From an uncultured Clostridia bacterium (lineage in GTDB: Bacteria > Bacillota > Clostridia > TANB77 > CAG-508): 64,000 bases of DNA. Below, piece by piece: positions 46,242-53,120 of the stretch. Below the pieces are notes generated by a model that was not told the origin of the DNA, ran no database searches, and was given only the letters and a program-made list of their open reading frames with translations. Position 1 is the stretch's first letter. Every line of letters starts with the position of its first letter. The translations under genes were made by a program, and so were the position numbers. The DNA lies in contig CAKPKG010000001.1 in NCBI GenBank assembly GCA_934167165.1, positions 48,414-112,413 of the forward strand, given 5' to 3'.

Positions 46242-47333
46242 ATGAAAATAACGAAAAATTTTGATATAAAAAAAATAGCTATATGTGTAGTAGCAGCTAT
46301 TGTATTAATAGCAGTAATAGGGCTAATTTGGTATTTTGCTTCAATATCAAAAGTTAATAAAAATGATCAGGAAATAGAAGTAACAATTCCACTAGGGAGT
46401 GGACCAAGTAAAATTGCAAGTATACTAAAAGAAAACAAATTAATTAAAAACAAGTTAAGTTTTAAACTATATGTAAAATTTAATAAAATTACGAATTTTC
46501 AAGCAGGTAAATATTATTTAAAACAAAATATGAATGTTAAAGAAATCACTGAAATGTTACAAACAGGAATAATGCATGATCCAAATCAAATTAGTATAAC
46601 TTATATAGAAGGAAAGAACATGAGATGGCTTGCAAAAAAAATAGAAGAAACAACAAATAATTCTCAAGAATCTGTAATGCAAGTTTTAGAAGATAAGAAT
46701 TATATAAATTCACTAATTGATAAATATTGGTTCTTAACAGATGAAATAAAACAAGACGAAATTTATTATCCACTAGAGGGCTATCTATTTCCAGACACTT
46801 ATGCAATAAAAAACAAGGATGTAACAGTCCAAGAAATATTTGAGAAAATGCTAGATAAAATGGAAGACGTTTTAAATCAGTACAAAGATGAAATAGAAAA
46901 AAGTAAATATAGTGTTCACGAAATATTAACAATAGCATCTATAATAGAAGCAGAATCAATGAGTAGTGATGGAAGAAAAGATGTAGCAAGTGTTATATAC
47001 AATAGATTAAATAAAGGAATGGCAATACAAAGTGATGTTACAACATATTATGCAGTGAAAGTTAACATGGGTGAGAGAGACTTATATCAAAAAGAATTAG
47101 ACACATATAACGCATATAACACACGTGGTCCAAATATGGAAGGGAAACTTCCAATAGGACCAATAGCATCAGTAAGTAAATCAAGTATAGAAGCTGCTCT
47201 AGAACCAACAAATACAGATTATCTATTCTTTGTTGCAGATAAAAATGGACAACTATATTTTACAAAGAATGCAAGTGAGCATAATAAAATTATAAATGAA
47301 TTAAAAGAAAAAGGATTATGGTTTGAATATTAA
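46242..47333 (+). CDS. mltG: Endolytic murein transglycosylase MltG
   Basis: MltG cuts new glycan strands at the membrane and so sets their length. The 363 residues have an N-terminal helix (12-34), a LysM-like domain (about 45-110), and the YceG core with LTIASIIEAESMSSDGRKDVASVIYNRL, where Glu in IIEAE is catalytic, QSDVTTYYA, NTRGPNMEGKLPIGPIASVSKSSIEAAL and DYLFFVADKNG. AGGAG precedes ATG. It follows the truncated GH18 gene closely. Confidence 0.96.
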   Translation: MKITKNFDIKKIAICVVAAIVLIAVIGLIWYFASISKVNKNDQEIEVTIPLGSGPSKIASILKENKLIKNKLSFKLYVKFNKITNFQAGKYYLKQNMNVKEITEMLQTGIMHDPNQISITYIEGKNMRWLAKKIEETTNNSQESVMQVLEDKNYINSLIDKYWFLTDEIKQDEIYYPLEGYLFPDTYAIKNKDVTVQEIFEKMLDKMEDVLNQYKDEIEKSKYSVHEILTIASIIEAESMSSDGRKDVASVIYNRLNKGMAIQSDVTTYYAVKVNMGERDLYQKELDTYNAYNTRGPNMEGKLPIGPIASVSKSSIEAALEPTNTDYLFFVADKNGQLYFTKNASEHNKIINELKEKGLWFEY

Positions 47334-47337
47334 AAAA

Positions 47338-47406
47338 TCTCTTGCAAAAATAATTGCAAGAGAGAAAAGGGTTTGTATAGAAGATGGCTTTTTAAAGCCA
47401 TCTTTC
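47338..47406 (+). terminator. Two hairpins between mltG and a convergent gene
   Basis: CTCTTGCAA/TTGCAAGAG (47339-47362), then AGATGGCTTT/AAAGCCATCT (47383-47404), the latter overlapping the end of the convergent small gene. Confidence 0.65.
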
Positions 47407-47610
47407 CAGTATAAATGGTGTGGCTTTTTCGGAGTACTTATTTAAGGTTTCAACATCTTTAAATTTAATGTATACTCCCAAAGTAAATGGTTCTTCGCAT
47501 CCAGCGGTTTTAAAAACCATGTTTTCAGGAGAAACTCCTAAATCTAAAGCTATTGACCGAAGCTGTTCCGAATGTTCCTGAGAGATTTTTGCGCAAAAAT
47601 ATAATGCCAT
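47392..47610 (-). CDS. Small protein of unknown function
   Basis: A 72-residue soluble protein, starting at ATG 47610 behind GGAGGAG. The sequence (ALYFCAKISQEHSEQLRSIA and LGVYIKFKDVETLNKYSEKA) suggests a small alpha/beta fold and has one Cys near each half. I do not recognise it. Convergent with mltG. Confidence 0.7.
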   Translation of the reverse strand: MALYFCAKISQEHSEQLRSIALDLGVSPENMVFKTAGCEEPFTLGVYIKFKDVETLNKYSEKATPFILERWL

Positions 47611-47793
47611 AAATACTCCTCCTTTTACAAATTTTGGAACTAGATTAATATATACCAAATATTGGAAAAAATCAAGAAAAATACGTCGACCAGTAATAAC
47701 AAAAAGCGACAAAGTAAAAAACAAATAAAAAATTTAAAAAAATGTTGACAATTAATATAAAAGAGTAGTATAATCATTCTTGCCAGTAAAAAT

Positions 47794-47881
47794 GCAGATG
47801 TGGCGGAACTGGCAGACGCACAGGACTTAAAATCCTGCGGTTGAATAAACCGTGCCGGTTCGATTCCGGCCATCTGCACCA
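47794..47881 (+). tRNA. tRNA-Leu (anticodon UAA)
   Basis: An 88-base class II tRNA with acceptor GCAGATG/CATCTGC, anticodon loop CTTAAAA (anticodon TAA), a long variable arm (CGGTT/AACCG) and T loop GGTTCGATTCC, ending in encoded CCA. A promoter TTGACA-18-TATAAT (about 47745-47774) precedes it and a terminator (GTGAACTAATTTA/TAAATTAGTTCAC plus T run) follows. Its 3' part is duplicated at 51143. Confidence 0.96.
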
Positions 47882-48001
47882 AGTGAACTAATTTATAGCT
47901 TTAGCTGTAAATTAGTTCACTTTTTTTATTAAAATTTATATAAAATGCTATACTTAAATTGCTTACAAATATGTGCCAAAATTCCCTGTCCCCATTGGCA
48001 T
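47826..48001 (+). repeat. 176-bp direct repeat, left copy (tRNA-Leu 3' part to MITE)
   Basis: From the anticodon loop of tRNA-Leu through the tRNA terminator to the TGCCAA...TTGGCA palindrome at 47972-48000. The right copy at 51143-51318 differs at one base (T/C in CCCNGTCCCC). The pair encloses the two-gene HEPN-like operon and marks a likely insertion. Confidence 0.88.
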
Positions 48002-48043
48002 CAAATAGCTTTTATAGAGGCTATTGCATTTCTCTTTGCACGA

Positions 48044-48083
48044 CAAAAAAGCCCATTTGTAGATTTTTATTCTACAAACGGAC
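48044..48083 (-). terminator. Terminator of the HEPN-like operon
   Basis: On the minus strand GTCCGTTTGTAGA/TCTACAAATGGGC is followed by TTTTTTG. Confidence 0.75.
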
Positions 48084-48158
48084 TTTATCGCTAATATTCT
48101 TATTAAATTTGCCCTTACAATCGCTTTGTGGCAATTTTAAATGGGAGAGAGTATAATT

Positions 48159-48896
48159 TTACTTTCTATTAAATTTTCTTATATAAAACTGTTCTATATG
48201 TTTTCCCAGAAAATCAACATATTCTTTTAATAGTTCTAAACTATCTTCTATTATATTTTTTATTTCAGTACTTGATTTAGATTGTCTAACTCCATAAATT
48301 ATTAACCCATTTTTATGATATTCTGGAAGTGACATGGTATTTAAAGGGGAAAAACTGTGTGTTAACTGATTTCTTAAATTTTCCATCTCTTTATAAACTG
48401 TATTTGATTGCATGTCTATTAAATATTTATATATTTTTTTATCATTTGTTTTTAAATATTTTATTACACGAGGTATTATATCTTTTTCATAATGATTTAT
48501 TCCTAAATTATATAAATTGCTTATGATATGTATAGTCCTTTCAAAATTACTTTTTATTTCAAATAAGCAAATTCTACTAAAATAATTAAAATAATACTTA
48601 TTTATATAGTCAATTTCTTGATATTTCTTTTCATTAAGGTCAACTTCTCTGTATTCTGGAATTTTTTTATCATAATAATTGCATACTAATATATATGGTA
48701 TTTCTATATTTAACATAGTAAAATTAAATTCATTTATCCAAGGTAAAACATTTTCATAATAATCAAATTCATCAGCATAAGCATATTCATTTTGTATTTC
48801 ATATTTTACTTGTATTCTTATTTTTTCAATATCTTTTGTTATTTGGTGTGCTTTTTCCACACTTGGAAAATCAAAATAATTGTATATACTTTTCAT
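48159..48896 (-). CDS. HEPN-like protein (Cthe_2314-type), second gene of a pair
   Basis: A 245-residue, mostly helical soluble protein. Near residue 185 it has MENLRNQLTHSFSP, an RNxxxH motif as in HEPN ribonucleases, with the 'LRNxxTHSFSP' form typical of Cthe_2314-like HEPN proteins. Long helices before it fit the fold. It starts two bases after the end of the larger gene, so both are translated from one mRNA. Many HEPN proteins are RNases of toxin or abortive infection systems; that role here is inference. Confidence 0.72.
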   Translation of the reverse strand: MKSIYNYFDFPSVEKAHQITKDIEKIRIQVKYEIQNEYAYADEFDYYENVLPWINEFNFTMLNIEIPYILVCNYYDKKIPEYREVDLNEKKYQEIDYINKYYFNYFSRICLFEIKSNFERTIHIISNLYNLGINHYEKDIIPRVIKYLKTNDKKIYKYLIDMQSNTVYKEMENLRNQLTHSFSPLNTMSLPEYHKNGLIIYGVRQSKSSTEIKNIIEDSLELLKEYVDFLGKHIEQFYIRKFNRK

Positions 48897-48898
48897 AT

Positions 48899-50851
48899 TT
48901 AACTCCTATTATTAGATTGTAAATTATTGTAAGTACACAAGTCATCATTAATTTTTATAATAATTAATATAAATAATTTTAAGAATGTTATATAATTAGT
49001 ATAGTGTACATTTTCATCATCACTATCGTTAAATTGTGTACCATGAACATACATATTTCTTAAATCAAGAGAATTATTAAATGCACTTTTATTTAAGTAA
49101 TAATTAAAATAATCTTGTTCTGGTCTAGATAAAAGTGAACTTTCTGCTTCAACTATTTTTTTATCTAGTAACTTATCAATTTCGCTTCTATATAAAATTG
49201 GATATTTCCAATAATTAACAACTTCATTCTCATGTAAATCCTTAAGTATTGTAATTAATTTGTTATTAGATATTTTAATAAATCCATGGTGATCTATATG
49301 TATATAATTTTTTTCCAAAAGATAAGCAATGTCCTGTTTATTATAATCTGCATAATCTGTTGGACAGATATTTTCATTTAACAATAGTTCATAAAAAGAA
49401 TTATACTTATCATCTGCATCTTTTCTATATGAAAGCATACATTGATCAGAAAAAAAGTAATAATCTATATTATTAAATTCTTGTGACTTATAATTTGGAT
49501 AAATGTATTTCTTTTCTAATTTACTTTTTATATCTTTATATGGAATAGGATTTGAAGACATTTGCAGTAATTCATGATTTATATATCCATCTTCAATATA
49601 TAAATTATATTGTTTTATTATAGACTCTAATTCAGGCAATATCGTCCTACATTTTTCTAAATATTTAGAACTTACTGAAGGAGGATTCATCTTATAGTTT
49701 TTTATTTTAAATTCATCCAAAAGATATTCTTTAAAAAACCATTCTATAACTTCTTCTAGTCTTATATTTAGTCCTTCAAGTCTTTGGTAATAACTAACCA
49801 TTTGTAAATCTGACAACATTTTTTTAATATTAAAACCAATACCTGTATTATAAGCATGTTTTGACCTAGTAAAGAGGGTGCTTTCAAAAAGACCTAATTC
49901 AGTTTTTTTACTAAATAATGTTATTCGCATTTGGAGATCAACAAAATTAAATAAGTAAATGAAATTATTTAATAATGTATTATAATCTAAATTATCTTTG
50001 ATCCATTTCATTGAATATGAACACTTAATTATTCCTTTATCCTCTTGCTCTATAATAGGTTCTTCTTGATTTTCTGCAAAACTTACCTCGACACCATATT
50101 TCATACCAGAATTTCCATCAAAAAACTTTTGATTTTCTTCATTTGTTCTTTTCTTAGATTCTAATCTTGTTCTATCTGATATTTTTAATTCATTTGAACT
50201 CTGGATATTATTTATAATACCTAGATAATTCAGATTTGCAAAGGGTGCTTTAATGTAATTTAATATTAAAGTTTCTTTATCTTCTAAAGTAAACACTTCT
50301 GGAAAGTAAATAGTATTCCTTTGGTTTAAGTGTTCAATTTCATATTTGTCTAAGAGTAATTCAGCATATTTACTGTTATTCAATAGGCTAGTTCTTATGA
50401 TATTACCATAGTAATTAACAAGTTTTTTATTTCTTAAAATATAATGCATACACACTTTTTCATTATGTAATAGCTCATCAAAAGTTGTTTCTGATACTCT
50501 TTCATATACCTTATATTTTTCTAATAATTCGAAGAAATCATCTTTATAAATTCTGTCAACTTTATTATATAATTCTATAAAATTACTATCATCAATGCCT
50601 TTTATATAACAAGCTACAATTCTTTTATATTCTTCGCAGACTTTTTGAATAATTTCTATGTCTTGTTCTTTCCATGTTATAAGATATGCCTTTATATCTA
50701 TAAATTTTATTATATTATAAAATTCTATTATCTCATTCACATCATAATCTACTTTATTACTATTAAACTGATCTACTATCTCTTTTATTCTTATAAGATG
50801 AAAGCCTGAAGAGTAATCTGATGCAGAGTAAAACTTCACTCTATCATGCAT
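48899..50851 (-). CDS. Large helical protein with C-terminal HEPN-like motif, first gene of a pair
   Basis: A 650-residue protein of unknown family. It is Asn/Lys/Tyr-rich and helical. Near residue 600 it has LDLRNMYVHGTQF, an RNxxxH motif followed by the helix YITFLKLFILIIIKINDDL, which fits a C-terminal HEPN domain, so both proteins of the operon carry one. The long N-terminal part may sense the trigger; no ATPase or nuclease motif is seen. I start at ATG 50851 behind AAAGGTGGTGA. The operon is bounded by 176-bp direct repeats at tRNA-Leu. Confidence 0.72.
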   Translation of the reverse strand: MHDRVKFYSASDYSSGFHLIRIKEIVDQFNSNKVDYDVNEIIEFYNIIKFIDIKAYLITWKEQDIEIIQKVCEEYKRIVACYIKGIDDSNFIELYNKVDRIYKDDFFELLEKYKVYERVSETTFDELLHNEKVCMHYILRNKKLVNYYGNIIRTSLLNNSKYAELLLDKYEIEHLNQRNTIYFPEVFTLEDKETLILNYIKAPFANLNYLGIINNIQSSNELKISDRTRLESKKRTNEENQKFFDGNSGMKYGVEVSFAENQEEPIIEQEDKGIIKCSYSMKWIKDNLDYNTLLNNFIYLFNFVDLQMRITLFSKKTELGLFESTLFTRSKHAYNTGIGFNIKKMLSDLQMVSYYQRLEGLNIRLEEVIEWFFKEYLLDEFKIKNYKMNPPSVSSKYLEKCRTILPELESIIKQYNLYIEDGYINHELLQMSSNPIPYKDIKSKLEKKYIYPNYKSQEFNNIDYYFFSDQCMLSYRKDADDKYNSFYELLLNENICPTDYADYNKQDIAYLLEKNYIHIDHHGFIKISNNKLITILKDLHENEVVNYWKYPILYRSEIDKLLDKKIVEAESSLLSRPEQDYFNYYLNKSAFNNSLDLRNMYVHGTQFNDSDDENVHYTNYITFLKLFILIIIKINDDLCTYNNLQSNNRS

Positions 50852-51142
50852 ATATTTCACCACCTTTATTATAATAACTTTGTAAAGTTTTATTTTTTCT
50901 TGCATTATACCATAAATTCCAAAATTTATAAATATCAATAATAAGTTATACTGCTAATTCTATCAAAAGTTCTAATATAGTTCTAACACTTAATTCAAAA
51001 TTTTAGAAAAGAATTTTTTTGCATTTTATTACACATTTAACAATACTTGTGCTATAATCTCTTACAGAGAAGCTAAAAAGGTTAGTTATCAAAAGAGATT
51101 AATTGATGCTATATAATGGTAAAAGATGAGGTGCGTTAAATT

Positions 51143-51318
51143 CTTAAAATCCTGCGGTTGAATAAACCGTGCCGGTTCGATTCCGGCCATCTGCACCAAG
51201 TGAACTAATTTATAGCTTTAGCTGTAAATTAGTTCACTTTTTTTATTAAAATTTATATAAAATGCTATACTTAAATTGCTTACAAATATGTGCCAAAATT
51301 CCCCGTCCCCATTGGCAT
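51143..51318 (+). repeat. 176-bp direct repeat, right copy
   Basis: Begins at CTTAAAATCCTGCGG in the tRNA-Leu anticodon loop and runs through the T arm, CCA, terminator and palindrome. It lacks the 5' half of the tRNA, so it is not a second tRNA gene. The preceding 200 bases (50940-51142) are non-coding, with the start signals of the HEPN-like operon at their left end. Confidence 0.88.
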
Positions 51319-51394
51319 AAAAGGACTAAAGGAAAAAGGCATTGTTGAAAGAGTTGGCTTTACAAAAAATGAAATTTGGAAAATATTAAGATAA
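51317..51394 (+). pseudogene. C-terminal remnant of an AlbA_2/RecG-like ATP-binding protein
   Basis: Read directly after the palindrome, the frame gives GLKEKGIVERVGFTKNEIWK and ends ILR-stop. This is very close to the winged-helix end of divergent-AAA/RecG-like regulators (typical 'LKEKGIIERVGSNKKGYWKI'). Everything upstream is lost, with the junction at the palindrome end. Confidence 0.6.
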
Positions 51395-51425
51395 ACAATT
51401 ATTATCAATATTTAATTTACATAAT

Positions 51426-51454
51426 TTGACTTTCAAGCTTTAACTTGATATAAT
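51426..51454 (+). promoter_or_regulatory. Promoter of the ADP-ribosyltransferase-like gene
   Basis: TTGACT (51426-51431), 17 bases, TATAAT (51449-51454). The leader of about 160 bases has CAGC/GCTG and ACTCTAGCTTAATAGCTAGTT hairpins and an extra AAAGGAGG at 51556 before the real ribosome site AAGGAGG at 51610. Confidence 0.75.
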
Positions 51455-51623
51455 ATAAACCAATACAGCTATTATGCTGTTTGTATATATTTTCCTTTTT
51501 AAACTCTAGCTTAATAGCTAGTTAATCTTATATATTATTTACAATCTTACTTTAAAGGAGGATGGTAACACAAAGATAAATTTAGTTAGTACATTGGAAA
51601 TTTAATATAAGGAGGTAGACTCA

Positions 51624-52547
51624 ATGAGCATGAAAAAAAGAGATTTTCAAGGTACACAAGATTGGAAATCCACATTATCTGGAATACGAGCAGATATGAT
51701 TCGGAATCTTCCAGAGGAAGAAAAGAAAGCATATCAATTGGAACAACAGCAAGTGGCAATTAATCGAAAAAGGTTAGATAAATTAAAACCAGAGCTTTAT
51801 TCCTTTTTGGCTGGTTATAAGCAAAATTCTGGAATCTTTGTAAATAACTTTTTCAGAAAAAGGAGCTTTGCTCTTTATGAAGAAGATAAATTCCATGATT
51901 TTGATTTTGATGTCAGCGGCATTCTTCCTAATGTTTTTGATGACATTGCCTTTTCTATGAATATGGTGGAGTATCTTGCAAAACTGGAAGAGTTAGAGGT
52001 TGCGTATTTTCCGATAAACGTAGAATTTATTAGAAAATTAAAAGTGTTTTCTGATGCACTGGACTATGCACCTCGAATTGAAGCTCCTACTATTTTGTAT
52101 CGAGGATGTTCTACCATAGAAAGAAACGGTGTAAATGGTATAGTATCAACAACTACGAACTATGATATTGCTAAGCAATTCAGTAGAGGGACATTGTTAG
52201 AAATCCATGTACCCGAAGGTACAAAATGTTTAGATGTAAAATCTATTCGACCTAAAGAGCAGAGGAGAAAGGATAAAGAAAATGAAATTCTTTTGCCTCC
52301 ATGTGACTATACAGTAGTTTCTGAAAATGTAGTAAAAAAGCAAAGAGAACCTAATAACAGTCATTCTACTACAACTATTTTAGAAATAAATGTACAGCCT
52401 CTAAACTTGCTGGAAGAATTTTTAAAAGTAATGGAAAGTCCTATACAGGAGTATAGAGATAAAGTCATGTATGCTCAAAGAGATAACTATGAAGAAGCCC
52501 TTATGTTGTTAAAGGATTACATTAGGGATTCTCGAAAACACTCATAA
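51624..52547 (+). CDS. Putative ADP-ribosyltransferase (R-S-E type)
   Basis: A 307-residue protein with an ART fold in its C-terminal half: the first-strand Arg in TILYRGCS (about residue 159), the S-T-T motif VSTTTNYDIAKQFS, and the catalytic Glu-x-Glu in KENEILLPPCDY (about 213-223), the loop of R-S-E mono-ADP-ribosyltransferases. The N-terminal half is helical with no signal peptide. Codon use differs from the core (CGA, CGG and CTT common), and Arg27 is CGG, a codon not used this way in core genes. It could be a toxin or a phage-derived effector. Its target is unknown. Confidence 0.75.
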   Translation: MSMKKRDFQGTQDWKSTLSGIRADMIRNLPEEEKKAYQLEQQQVAINRKRLDKLKPELYSFLAGYKQNSGIFVNNFFRKRSFALYEEDKFHDFDFDVSGILPNVFDDIAFSMNMVEYLAKLEELEVAYFPINVEFIRKLKVFSDALDYAPRIEAPTILYRGCSTIERNGVNGIVSTTTNYDIAKQFSRGTLLEIHVPEGTKCLDVKSIRPKEQRRKDKENEILLPPCDYTVVSENVVKKQREPNNSHSTTTILEINVQPLNLLEEFLKVMESPIQEYRDKVMYAQRDNYEEALMLLKDYIRDSRKHS

Positions 52548-52572
52548 GTAACAACCGATTTTATTTTTGTGT

Positions 52573-52604
52573 GATAGGCAGGGATTTATTCCCTGTCTAT
52601 TTTT
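52573..52604 (+). terminator. Terminator of the ADP-ribosyltransferase gene
   Basis: ATAGGCAGGGA/TCCCTGTCTAT followed by TTTTT. Confidence 0.85.
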
Positions 52605-52605
52605 A

Positions 52606-52719
52606 TCGTTCTAAATCCCATTCTTTTTCCTTTTCTTCATGTTTTATTTGTTTCTGGATCAAGGAAAGTATTAGTTTCTCTTTGAAAATCTCTAACTAAA
52701 TTATCTCCTTCAGCAGTGT
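52606..52719 (-). pseudogene. Gene fragment cut by a MITE-like element
   Basis: On the minus strand a frame beginning in the element reads IDTAEGDNLVRDFQRETNTF then LDPETNKT-stop; a one-base shift gives HEEKEKEWDLER-stop. It looks like the frameshifted end of a gene, but I cannot name it. This shift is not at CGG. Confidence 0.35.
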
Positions 52720-52827
52720 CAATGGGGACGGAGTTTTTTGACAACCATATTATTTTAAAATCTTTGTTGAAATTTATCTATCATTTCATTTTTTATGTTG
52801 CCAAAATTCTCCGTTCCCTATGGCACT
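52719..52827. mobile_element. MITE-like element, copy 1
   Basis: About 108 bases with inverted ends: TGTCAATGGGGACGGAG at the left and CTCCGTTCCCTATGGCA at the right, around an AT-rich centre (CAACCATATTATTTTAAAAT and TTTATCTATCATTTCATT). Copy 2 at 55984-56094 is nearly identical inside. Both copies join gene fragments at their right end. Confidence 0.7.
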
Positions 52828-52996
52828 TTATTACATATTTGAAGAAATAACAGAATATGTAGAACTTACTGCTAAAGGACATTGTAAATGTATGAAATGG
52901 GACAACATAAAATCACTATTAAATTTGGCAGTAGTAAATAAAAGATTAAGCAGGCAACAAGCACATTATTTAAAAGAAAAATTTTGTAGAGAATAA
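52820..52996 (+). pseudogene. 58-codon frame downstream of the MITE
   Basis: ATG 52820 is provided by the element end (TATGGCAC), and the frame continues ALYYIFEEITEYVELTAKGH to stop at 52994-52996. No ribosome site precedes it. It is more likely the tail of an older gene than a real start. Confidence 0.4.
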
Positions 52997-53120
52997 AAAT
53001 GTCAAAATATTACAGAAATATTACATTTTTAGAAATGGCGTAATATTTGTTGAAAAGAATATTTTTTTAGTATATAGTAAAAAAAGAGAATAATATAATA
53101 ATTTTTTAGGGGGTTATTTA

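Noticed and set aside
51143..51202. A second tRNA-Leu gene
   Set aside because: Only the 3' part from the anticodon loop is present; acceptor 5' strand, D arm and promoter are missing.
52606..52719. Another CGG-type frameshift gene
   Set aside because: The break between the two frames is in AAATAAAACATGAAG with no CGG, and the fragment is cut by a MITE, so it is ordinary gene decay.
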